A stretch of DNA of 5,950 bases from an uncultured Ellagibacter sp. (GCF_934643285.1 NZ_CAKUBT010000039.1:1-5950), one strand, 5' to 3'. Positions 1 to 5,561 are shown, counted from the first letter of the stretch. A program made the numbers and translations. The notes: generated from the sequence alone by a model not told the origin.

Positions 1-173
1 CGACCGTGACGATTAGATTCCGCTGCGGCATTGTAGCGAAACGCCACTCGCTTCAGCGAAGAGTTTGGGCGAGAAGCCCCCTTTCGGGAAAGGTGCCTGG
101 CAGTCGAGAGCGTTCATTCGCTAATTGCGCAGCCCCCTCGATAGATTCGGGGCTCATGCTGCCTATGTGGTAG
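1..173. other. Unassigned stretch at left edge
   Basis: I see no gene here that I can support. Short frames exist on both strands, but none has a convincing ribosome binding site or a recognisable motif. There is a small perfect hairpin (CCTTTC/GAAAGG around 80-93) with no T-run on either side. The stretch ends exactly where the 40-base IS-end repeat begins at 174, so it may be target DNA or the debris of another element. Confidence 0.4.
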
Positions 174-213
174 AACCTAACTTTTGCAGCTAAAGAGGGC
201 CGTTCTCCTACAC
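174..213. repeat. 40-base direct repeat, left copy (IS1634-type element end remnant)
   Basis: These 40 bases are identical, in the same orientation, to 5470-5509, where they form the terminal part of the IS1634-type element downstream of its transposase. The repeat starts AACCTAACTTTTGCAG and stops after TCCTACAC. In the right-hand copy the sequence then completes a hairpin, but here it changes abruptly into an IS110 transposase fragment, so the second hairpin arm is missing. The simplest reading (inference) is the stub of a second copy of the element, left after a deletion or rearrangement. Confidence 0.85.
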
Positions 214-327
214 GGGCTCGTACCCGAGCGATTTCCTCTCGATTTCGCCCGTGGCCGGCACGAAGGCGCAGGCCTTTATCGAGCGCGCGTGGACGTCGAG
301 CCCTACGAAAGTGGTAGCATTGTTCAT
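208..327 (-). pseudogene. IS110-family transposase, 5' fragment (truncated)
   Basis: The fragment encodes MNNATTFVGLDVHARS and continues to about residue 38 (ending SLGYEP). It then runs into the 40-base IS-end repeat, which adds a Val and a TAG stop. The GLDVH segment at residues 9-13 matches the N-terminus of the DEDD (RuvC-like) nuclease domain of IS110 transposases, whose first catalytic Asp lies in this motif (D11 here). Family members are usually about 300-450 aa, so the rest of the catalytic domain and the C-terminal serine-containing domain are gone and the product cannot be active. The start at 327-325 is supported by a GGAAGGGG ribosome binding site at 341-334. The reading frame stays open upstream to about 540, but only the part from 327 looks like the family. 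Confidence 0.82.
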
Positions 328-566
328 CGGAAGCCCCTTCCATGAGTGCGGCGTGGTCGCTGGCGGTTTGGACACCACTATTGTCGGCCTAATCCGCGGA
401 TATGCATGCAGGAGGGGCTTCCAACTTTTTATGTCCTGCTCATACCGTCTTGATTGCATCAGGGGCAACTCGAGCCTTTTAAGAGAGTTCAGAGCAGCGC
501 AATTCGTCAGAGAGCATATTTCAGAAAACATGAGAGCCACTTTTCGCTCCCCTATACCCCCCCCCT
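214..566 (-). mobile_element. IS110-family element, left-end remnant with 5' non-coding leader
   Basis: This comprises the transposase fragment plus its upstream region. In the IS110 group the long non-coding end lies 5' of the transposase and can be transcribed as the bridge RNA that pairs with target and donor DNA. The upper boundary is uncertain: IS110 elements have no obvious terminal inverted repeats, and I placed it near the C9 tract at 557-565 only because the sequence character changes there to AT-rich. The leader contains a long-range stem (329-338 with 413-422) and two adjacent palindromes, TCCGCGGA (393-400) and TGCATGCA (403-410). The other end of the element is absent. Confidence 0.45.
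329..422 (-). promoter_or_regulatory. Long-range stem covering the IS110 transposase ribosome binding site
   Basis: Bases 413-422 and 329-338 are perfectly complementary over 10 bp (GGAAGCCCCT with AGGGGCTTCC) and extend by a G-U and a C-G pair to 411/340. The loop is about 70 bases. Read on the minus strand, the downstream arm contains the GGAAGGGG ribosome binding site and ends one base before the transposase ATG. The segment 329-341 can also fold on itself (GGAAG/CTTCC). Such pairing would hide the ribosome binding site in long transcripts, as known for anti-read-through structures of several IS families; that role is inference. Confidence 0.5.
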
Positions 567-573
567 GAAATTA

Positions 574-627
574 TCAAAATAGGAGGAAATCAAAAATATT
601 TCGATATCCTCCTATTTGATGTCAAAT
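574..627. repeat. Overlapping inverted repeats, AT-rich
   Basis: Bases 577-587 (AAATAGGAGGA) and 607-617 form an 11-bp perfect inverted repeat around a 19-base AT-rich spacer. With one bulged base it extends to 574/619. The right arm also takes part in a second dyad, ATTTGA-TG-TCAAAT (614-627), so the two structures are mutually exclusive. There is no T-run for a standard terminator on either strand. It lies between the IS110 leader and the decayed gene at 819-1054 and could be an operator, an element end or a transcript structure; I cannot choose between these. Confidence 0.5.
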
Positions 628-818
628 TACCCCATCTTTTGTCAACAATTTCGTGGCGTGGGGTGTTCCTTTTACCTGAAGGCGAGTGCGGTCACGGCGC
701 ATAAGCATGCGCATGTCGCATTCTGCCCAACCAGGCGCAATACTTATCGCTTGGCAACCGATGCGCATATATCGCGTCCGGCAAGCCACGCTCACGCAAA
801 ACGCGCCAGCAACAACGC
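628..818. other. Intergenic stretch without recognisable gene
   Basis: No frame here shows a family motif or a good ribosome binding site. The open frames across it are short and overlap the decayed gene that ends at 819. Two TTGACA boxes on the minus strand (645-640 and 625-620) lack good -10 partners. Confidence 0.4.
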
Positions 819-1054
819 TTATCGTTGCTCCAGATATGCGATGATCTCGTCGTTGCCCTGAATAAGCTGACCCGCGTCGTACAGATACGGAATAAGATTC
901 GCATTGCCACCCAAGGCAAGCAGCTCTTCGTAAGGTGTCACTTGCTCAACACGCGTTTATCCAGCTCAATGCCCTTCTCGTTGGCGTAATTCACCACAAC
1001 CGAACACGTTGCACACGGTGCCCAATAATGCAGAATCGGTGCAGTTATACTTAT
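819..1054 (-). pseudogene. Thioredoxin/glutaredoxin-like small protein, decayed (start lost, frameshift)
   Basis: On the minus strand, CCTCCTTT at 1060-1067 reads as an AAAGGAGG ribosome binding site, followed at normal spacing by ATA (1054-1052) instead of ATG. The frame then gives ILHYWAPCATCSVVVNYA, with a CxxC redox motif (C17 and C20 if the ATA is residue 1), until it meets a TGA. One frame over it continues VEQVTPYEELLALGG and NLIPYLYDAGQLIQGNDE, ending IIAYLEQR and TAA at 819. The isoleucine-proline in NLIPYL fits the cis-proline position and the end resembles the last helices of glutaredoxin/GST-N-like folds. The remnant is 236 bases; restoring a single lost base near 948-952 (GTGGTT to GTGTT on the coding strand) gives exactly 79 codons, that is a 78-aa protein. 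An intact relative would be a cytoplasmic thiol-disulfide protein; partner unknown. Confidence 0.72.
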
Positions 1055-1067
1055 CAGCGCCTCCTTT

Positions 1068-1184
1068 TATTCGCAGAATCAATCGCAACCCTTGAACAAA
1101 AGCCAAGAATCGCCGTCTGACATGAGTATGCGGCGCAAACGCCTTTGCGGCTTCTGGAATCGCGCTATCGCGCCCTTTCTCCTC
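1068..1184. other. Divergent intergenic region between decayed gene and GntR operon
   Basis: This region separates the minus-strand redox pseudogene from the plus-strand operon. A small stem (CGCAAA 1134-1139 with TTTGCG 1144-1149) is visible but has no T-run. I do not see a good promoter for the minus-strand pseudogene. Confidence 0.4.
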
Positions 1185-1212
1185 TTGACAGGTTACTGCA
1201 GCTCTGTATAAA
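1185..1212 (+). promoter_or_regulatory. Sigma70-type promoter of the GntR-ABC operon
   Basis: The -35 box is TTGACA (1185-1190, perfect consensus) and the -10 box is TATAAA (1207-1212), separated by 16 bases. Transcription would start near 1219-1220, giving a leader of about 53 bases before the ATG at 1273. The -10 box lies inside the operator described next, so a bound repressor would block RNA polymerase. Confidence 0.85.
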
Positions 1213-1244
1213 CTGTATTAGCATGCATAGTACAGTTAATACAG
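1204..1244. promoter_or_regulatory. Nested four-half-site operator, probably for the adjacent GntR repressor
   Basis: CTGTAT occurs at 1204-1209 and 1213-1218. Its reverse complement ends (TACAG) recur at 1231-1235 (GTACAG, 1230-1235) and 1240-1244 (ATACAG, 1239-1244). Each same-strand pair is 9 bases apart, and the outer and inner pairs share one centre at 1224. An 8-bp perfect dyad, CTGTATTA (1213-1220) with TAATACAG (1237-1244), is also present. The site covers the -10 box and the likely transcription start. Self-repression is the usual arrangement for YtrA-type GntR regulators, so this is the probable operator; binding itself is inference. Confidence 0.75.
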
Positions 1245-1272
1245 AACGAACACTGAAAGGAGGTCTTGCCCC

Positions 1273-1638
1273 ATGATTGCCGTTGATTACCGCGACCAAC
1301 GACCGCTCTATGAGCAGGTGCGCGATGCGTATCGACGCCAAATCCTTGCCGGTCTGCTTGAACCAGGCACTGAAATGCCTTCGGTACGCAGCTTAGCTGC
1401 GCAGCTTTCCGTAAACCCCAACACCATTCAACGCGCCTATCATGCGCTTGAAGCAGATGGCTGCATTTGCTCTGTTAAAGGCAAGGGCAGCTTCGTGTCA
1501 TACAACCCCGAAGCATCTCAAGCACGAAAAAACGAACTTCTTGCCGCTTTCGACGAAACCGTGCAGGAACTTCTCTCGATAGGGGTAGACCCCGAAACCT
1601 TGATTGAACGCTTAAACGGAGGTGGAAATCATGACTGA
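1273..1638 (+). CDS. GntR-family transcriptional regulator, YtrA-type
   Basis: This is a 121-aa DNA-binding repressor that probably controls its own operon. Residues 10-76 form the GntR winged helix: the conserved PLYEQV entry (11-16), the PSVRSLAAQLSVNPNTIQRA helix-turn-helix (36-55) and the wing KGKGSFV (69-75). Only about 45 residues follow, predicted as helices (LLAAFDETVQELL), so there is no FadR, UTRA or aminotransferase effector domain. That short dimerisation tail defines the YtrA subfamily, which typically sits beside ABC transporter genes as here. The ATG at 1273 follows an AAAGGAGG ribosome binding site (1256-1263). The last codons overlap the ATPase start by 8 bases and carry that gene's ribosome binding site. 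The inducing signal cannot be deduced; relatives often respond to cell-envelope stress or antibiotics, which is family knowledge and not seen here. Confidence 0.94.
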   Translation: MIAVDYRDQRPLYEQVRDAYRRQILAGLLEPGTEMPSVRSLAAQLSVNPNTIQRAYHALEADGCICSVKGKGSFVSYNPEASQARKNELLAAFDETVQELLSIGVDPETLIERLNGGGNHD

Positions 1639-2533
1639 ATTCGCCGTACAAACGCTTCATCTAACGAAGCGCTTCGATGATTTTGTTGCGCTGAACAGCG
1701 TTGATATGCACGTCCCCACAGGATCGGTCTACGGGCTGGTTGGTCCAAACGGCGCAGGAAAAACCACGCTGCTGCAGCACATTGCAGGCATCTATCGCAA
1801 AGACAGCGGTGATGTGCTGGTATTGGAACAACCGGTGTTCGAAAACGTTGCCATCAAAGAGCGCATTGCATTTGTGCCTAGCAGCTTCTACATTCCCGCG
1901 CGCTCCACGCTCAAAAGCCTGGTTTCTCTACATGAGTCAATAACGCCCCGCTTCGACAGGGGGCGCTTCGAAACGCTGCTTGGCAACCTCAATCTGCCCC
2001 TTACCCTGCCCTTCCGCAAGTTCTCGAAGGGCATGCAAAAGCAAGCGATGCTCCTGTTGGCGCTGGCATCGCGCCCCGACGTTTTGCTGCTGGATGAGCC
2101 AATGGACGGATTGGATTCGCTGGTAAGGAAAACGGCGTGGAGCATTGTCCTGAGCGACGTTGCGGAATTCGACACCACCGTTATAGTGAGCAGTCACAAC
2201 TTGCGCGAACTCGAAGGCGTATGCGATCACTTGGGAATTATGGCGGAAGGCCAGGTCATAAGCGAACACGACTTGCTTTCACTTGATGGTTCGCTGGTGA
2301 AGGTGCAGCTGGCACTGCCCGATGGCGTGGAGTTTGCGGGCGTGGACGTGCTGCATGAAAGCGTCGAAGGACGCTTGCGCACCCTTATCGTGCGCGGCAA
2401 TGCAGATCAAGTGCGCACGACACTTTCCGCGCTGAACCCCGTGCTGCTTGAGATTATCCCGCTGTCCCTGGAAGAGCTGTTCCTGTATGAGTTGAACGAG
2501 GTGAGCCCCCATGTCAAGAATATCGTTTTGTAA
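1631..2533 (+). CDS. ABC transporter ATP-binding protein (YtrB/BcrA-like)
   Basis: This 300-aa ATPase should sit on the cytoplasmic face and power the permease encoded next. Visible motifs are Walker A GPNGAGKT (38-45), signature FSKGM (131-135, a variant of LSGGQ), Walker B VLLLDEP with the D-loop GLD (151-162), and the switch histidine SSH (187-189). The Q-loop region reads FVPSSF (81-86) and lacks the usual glutamine. The FSKGM signature and altered Q-loop are seen in the BcrA/YtrB-like ATPases that pair with ABC-2 type permeases. About 75 residues follow the nucleotide-binding core and form the C-terminal extension common in this group. I chose ATG 1631 over the upstream GTG at 1622 because GGAGG at 1618-1622 is correctly spaced for 1631. 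The start overlaps gntR by 8 bases and the end overlaps the permease by 23, so the three genes are probably translationally coupled. Substrate unknown. Confidence 0.95.
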   Translation: MTEFAVQTLHLTKRFDDFVALNSVDMHVPTGSVYGLVGPNGAGKTTLLQHIAGIYRKDSGDVLVLEQPVFENVAIKERIAFVPSSFYIPARSTLKSLVSLHESITPRFDRGRFETLLGNLNLPLTLPFRKFSKGMQKQAMLLLALASRPDVLLLDEPMDGLDSLVRKTAWSIVLSDVAEFDTTVIVSSHNLRELEGVCDHLGIMAEGQVISEHDLLSLDGSLVKVQLALPDGVEFAGVDVLHESVEGRLRTLIVRGNADQVRTTLSALNPVLLEIIPLSLEELFLYELNEVSPHVKNIVL

Positions 2534-4451
2534 TTTCGCTTTGGCAAAAGAGCTGTTCAAGCGAAATTGGTACGTGAGCGCTCTGTACCTTTTGGGATGG
2601 CTCCTCACGCTCGTGCCCACCATTTCCCGCATGCGCTACACCGTTTACGTGAACAGCCTGGATCCAACAAACAGCCTTTCAAGTTACCTTCCCCTGTTCC
2701 TAACGTTTTCGGCGTTCTTCACGCTGGCGTACTGCGTAGTTGCTACCTGCGTGAACTGCGATTACCTGTTCAAGTCGGAAAGCGCGCGGTTTTACGGGGC
2801 AGGCGCGGTGCGCAGGTCAACGCTGCTGCTCACAAGCTTTGTTGTTACCGTTTTGCCTGGCCTTGCGGTAAATGTGATTGCGGGCTTGCTCTTCACGTTC
2901 GCGGAGCTGTCGGCTGGCTTCGAACTTTGCCTGGGTCCCACGCTCATAACATCGGGCTGCCTGCTTGTTATCATCCACAGCGGTCTGTGCCTGCTCTGTG
3001 CGGCGCTTTCGAGCTCGCGCTTGGTGTTCATCATTGTCACGCTTATGCTGCACGGCTATGCTTGCGTTGTTGATTTCGGCTTCAAAACGGCAACTGACCT
3101 GTTCTCCTACGGTGTTACCGGCAACCTGAATCCGTCAAGCATCGCGTTGATCTTCTCGCCCATGGCGCAGATGGAAACACGGTTCATGATGCCAACCTGG
3201 TATGACATTTGGGGTATGCTTGCTGCCTACGCGCTTGTTGCCGTGATTGCCGTTGCCGTGGCCTGCGTGCTCTTCAAGTACCGCCGCGTGGAAGAAGTAG
3301 GCGAAGGCGTTGCGTTCAAAAAGCTGCGCCCTGTGTTCAGCATTATGTTCAGCATTGCATTCGGACTGGGATTTGCCCTGGTCGGATGCGCGTTTTCCTA
3401 TTACGACGGCAGCGCAGCACAGCAAGCGAATAATCTTGGCCTTATGGGAGCGCTCATCGGCTTCTATTTTTTGGGTGCGCTGGGCTCTTACGCGGTTCTG
3501 GAAAGCATCATGGCGAAATCTGCACGCGTTATCAAGCGACGCCTTCCCGGTTTGGCGCTGGTGGCGCTGTTGTGCGTGGGCGTGAGCGCAGGTGCTTATG
3601 GAGTAGCCAGCTGCGAGTCGAAATATGTTCCCGCGGAATCCGACATCGAGAGCGTTTTTGTAGACGGTTTAGACTTTGTCGCAGATAAACCCGAAAACAT
3701 CAAAACCGTCACCGACCTGCACCAATCGATCATCGACGAGCACGAATCGCCCACGCAGAAAGGCTTACCGTCGGCAAATGCCACCTATAGCGGCAAATAC
3801 ATATATGAAGGCACCACCCGTCTTGATGCTTCGAGTTATTACCGTTCCTACGTGAGCTTCAATTACGAAATGAAAAACGGTGACGTAATCAAGCGCGGTT
3901 ACGACATATGCCTGCTCAAAGACGAGCTGAATGACCCCGCATCGTTCTCAAGCAAGATTGCCTCCTTTGCATCAAGCGATGCGGCACGACAAAACCGCAT
4001 TGATTGGCTTTACGATTTGGCAGAATCTCGCCCCACCGCTGTTGTGGGAAGCATCAACCTTTACCACGGAAAGTACGGAGGTACTGAAGTCCTTGAGGAC
4101 GAAATCACGCAAACCGACGATGCATCCGGAAGCCTTGATGTGACTCTGACCGGCAACGAGCTCAAGGAGCTTCTGGACGCCGGCATGGCAAACGAGCTGC
4201 TGACCAGCGCTGCTTATAATCCGAGCCTTGCCGTGTGGGCGCAGGGAAAGGACAACGCAGAGTACTGGGAAAACGTTATCGGGTACCTGAACCCCGGAGT
4301 TTACGCGTATGACCGATACGGCGAAGGCGCCATCGACAAGTTCCAGATTTACAGCGCCGTGAACCTCTCGTTCCAGGAAACGCCGAAAACCCTTGAATGG
4401 ATTGCGCAGCACTACCGCATTGATCTTTCGGAAGCGATGCAGCAACTGTAG
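2511..4451 (+). CDS. ABC transporter permease with large extracytoplasmic C-terminal domain
   Basis: This 646-aa membrane protein is the transport partner of the ATPase. I count nine hydrophobic segments, near residues 20-38, 57-83, 103-130, 140-165, 169-189, 232-255, 274-298, 308-330 and 345-364. The positive-inside rule is consistent: RR at 101-102, KYRR at 256-259, KK at 270-271 and KRR at 342-344 all fall on the cytoplasmic side. The odd number of segments puts residues from about 366 to 646 outside the membrane. That tail of roughly 280 residues is rich in acidic and aromatic residues and has no motif I recognise. ABC-2 type permeases are commonly 230-400 aa, so the tail is the distinctive part and might bind substrate, peptide or envelope material (inference). 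The ATG at 2511 follows GAGG at 2498-2501 and lies inside the end of the ATPase gene. The gene ends with TAG just before a hairpin at 4484. Confidence 0.88.
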   Translation: MSRISFCNFALAKELFKRNWYVSALYLLGWLLTLVPTISRMRYTVYVNSLDPTNSLSSYLPLFLTFSAFFTLAYCVVATCVNCDYLFKSESARFYGAGAVRRSTLLLTSFVVTVLPGLAVNVIAGLLFTFAELSAGFELCLGPTLITSGCLLVIIHSGLCLLCAALSSSRLVFIIVTLMLHGYACVVDFGFKTATDLFSYGVTGNLNPSSIALIFSPMAQMETRFMMPTWYDIWGMLAAYALVAVIAVAVACVLFKYRRVEEVGEGVAFKKLRPVFSIMFSIAFGLGFALVGCAFSYYDGSAAQQANNLGLMGALIGFYFLGALGSYAVLESIMAKSARVIKRRLPGLALVALLCVGVSAGAYGVASCESKYVPAESDIESVFVDGLDFVADKPENIKTVTDLHQSIIDEHESPTQKGLPSANATYSGKYIYEGTTRLDASSYYRSYVSFNYEMKNGDVIKRGYDICLLKDELNDPASFSSKIASFASSDAARQNRIDWLYDLAESRPTAVVGSINLYHGKYGGTEVLEDEITQTDDASGSLDVTLTGNELKELLDAGMANELLTSAAYNPSLAVWAQGKDNAEYWENVIGYLNPGVYAYDRYGEGAIDKFQIYSAVNLSFQETPKTLEWIAQHYRIDLSEAMQQL

Positions 4452-4483
4452 GGCTCGCAAAGCCGCCTTGCCGCCGCACAGAA

Positions 4484-4515
4484 AACGCCCCACATACTCA
4501 CGTGTGCGGGGCGTT
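4484..4515. terminator. Hairpin between convergent genes, likely bidirectional terminator
   Basis: AACGCCCC (4484-4491) pairs with GGGGCGTT (4508-4515), and CACA/TGTG can extend the stem with a bulge. The minus-strand transcript would end in GGGGCGTTTTC, a short T-run; on the plus strand the tail is TTGTTGG, which is weaker. It lies 32 bases after the permease stop and 28 bases from the stop of the convergent XdhC-like gene, so it probably serves both. Confidence 0.7.
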
Positions 4516-4543
4516 GTTGGTTCCTTCGCTTTGGGAAGAACGT

Positions 4544-5469
4544 TTAGTCCAAATGGTTTTCGTGTTGAACACGCGCCGCTTCGCTGTAATTTTCCTTATA
4601 ACGCACGTCAATAAGCTTTGCCGTAATAGAAACAGCCAGTTCATCGGTGGTTTTTGCGCCAAACTTCAAACCGATGGGTCGTTTGATGCGCGCCCAGCCT
4701 TCTTCGGTGGCGCCCAGCCCAATAACCAGGTCGTGAACCGTTTCGTTCTTACCCTTGCAGCCCATCATGCCCACGTAATGCGTGTTGCATGCCACGCCCC
4801 ACGCGCAGCTCTGCGGGTCGTACATGTGGCCGCGCGTAAGCACGCACACGTAATCGGCGGGGTCCGCAGCGTATTTCTGCAGGTCATCGAAGTTACCGCC
4901 CTCGAACAAAATGCGCTGCACGCCTGGGAAGCGCTCTTCATTCAAGAAAGCAGGGTCGTAATCGGCAACCGTCACTAAAAAGCCCAGATGGGTTGCAAGC
5001 TGCGCCACTTCGCAGGCAACATCCGAAGCGCCCAGCAGCCAAACACGCTTCGCCTCGAACAGCGGCGTGGCTTGCCAAATCAAGCCATCGAACTGCTCGT
5101 TGTGCATGGCGGGGCGCGCGTTACATCCTTCATCTGCATCAAATCGCGCCCCGAGTACTCGTGTGCGCACACGATTTCCTTCGCATCGTTGGCAAAGAAA
5201 ATGAAAGAGTCGCCATTAGCGGAGCCCTTGTCGCCGAACTTCTTCGTGACTTCGTTGTCCACGTTTGTCACGGCAACGGCTGGATCCAGAACAATCTTGA
5301 ATCCCAACCAAGCCAAGTCGCGCTCATCAATAGCACGCAGCGCGCGCTCGAACACCGGAATGTCTGCAGCGGTCAGCTTTGCAGCGATTTCGCACAATCT
5401 ATCAGGCTCAACAGACGAAAACACTTCATGATCAAGCTCGGGCACCTGACCCTTCTGCAGGCATGCTAC
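4544..5469 (-). pseudogene. XdhC/CoxI-family protein, frameshifted and 5'-truncated by an IS
   Basis: XdhC/CoxI proteins bind molybdenum cofactor and help mature xanthine dehydrogenase-type molybdenum hydroxylases in the cytoplasm. The 3' half encodes the family's Rossmann domain: KRVWLLGASDVACEVAQLA (nucleotide-binding loop), VTVADYDP, VCVLTRGH, then YVGMMGCKGK and the typical ending RIKRPIGLKFGAKTTDELAVS. The 5' half, from PELDHEVFSS to SGRDLMQMKDVTRAP, is one frame away. The break is in a C-run of the coding strand (5111-5114 on the plus strand); adding one C joins the frames as TRAPAMHNEQF. Bases 4544-5469 number 926, and one more gives 309 codons. The frame is open up to the IS boundary at 5469/5470, where codons for VACLQKGQ precede a weak GTG start at 5445, so the true start was probably removed by the IS. 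A sequencing error at the C-run is possible. No hydroxylase gene is in the window. Confidence 0.8.
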
Positions 5470-5509
5470 AACCTAACTTTTGCAGCTAAAGAGGGCCGTT
5501 CTCCTACAC
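5470..5509. repeat. 40-base direct repeat, right copy (element end)
   Basis: This is identical to 174-213. It is the outermost part of the IS1634-type element downstream of its transposase and includes the first arm of the hairpin at 5493-5504. Two copies in the same orientation, about 5.3 kb apart, enclose the whole operon and both pseudogenes. Confidence 0.88.
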
Positions 5510-5533
5510 TGAGCTGGGAGAACGGCCCTTTTT
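5488..5533. terminator. Strong hairpin just inside the IS end
   Basis: GGGCCGTTCTCC (5493-5504) pairs perfectly over 12 bp with 5517-5528 around a 12-base loop. Flanking AAAGA and TTTTT extend the stem to about 17 bp with one G-U pair. On the plus strand the T5 run makes a good intrinsic terminator; on the minus strand the tail is CTCTTT, so it can also end the transposase transcript, whose stop codon is 29 bases upstream. It may also shield the element from outside transcription (inference). Confidence 0.8.
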
Positions 5534-5561
5534 CTAGTGACATTTTCCGGCGTGGTACGCC

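Noticed and set aside
551..570. Resemblance of the C-tract to a CsoR/RcnR-type metal operator
   Set aside because: The A/T-rich inverted flanks of such operators are not present on both sides and no CsoR-family or metal transport gene is nearby.
596..645. Possible minus-strand promoter for the IS110 leader using TTGACA at 645-640 or 625-620
   Set aside because: The -35 boxes are perfect, but the sequences at 16-18 bases spacing match the -10 consensus at no more than about three of six positions.
616..861. Plus-strand open frame of 81 codons
   Set aside because: There is no properly spaced ribosome binding site, its His/Arg/Ala-rich content resembles no family, and it overlaps the better supported minus-strand redox pseudogene.
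1134..1149. Small stem CGCAAA/TTTGCG upstream of the operon promoter
   Set aside because: It has only 6 bp and no T-run on either strand, which is not enough to call a terminator.
1622..1630. Upstream GTG start for the ABC ATPase
   Set aside because: It lies inside the GGAGG ribosome binding site that is correctly spaced for ATG 1631, and it adds only three residues before the conserved start.
3591..3614. Lipobox-like GVASC in the permease
   Set aside because: It is at residues 364-368, far from the N-terminus, at the end of an internal membrane segment, so it cannot be a signal peptidase II site.
3972..4493. Open frame of 173 codons on the minus strand across the end of the permease gene
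   Set aside because: It is a shadow of the permease coding sequence, shows no family motif and has no convincing ribosome binding site.
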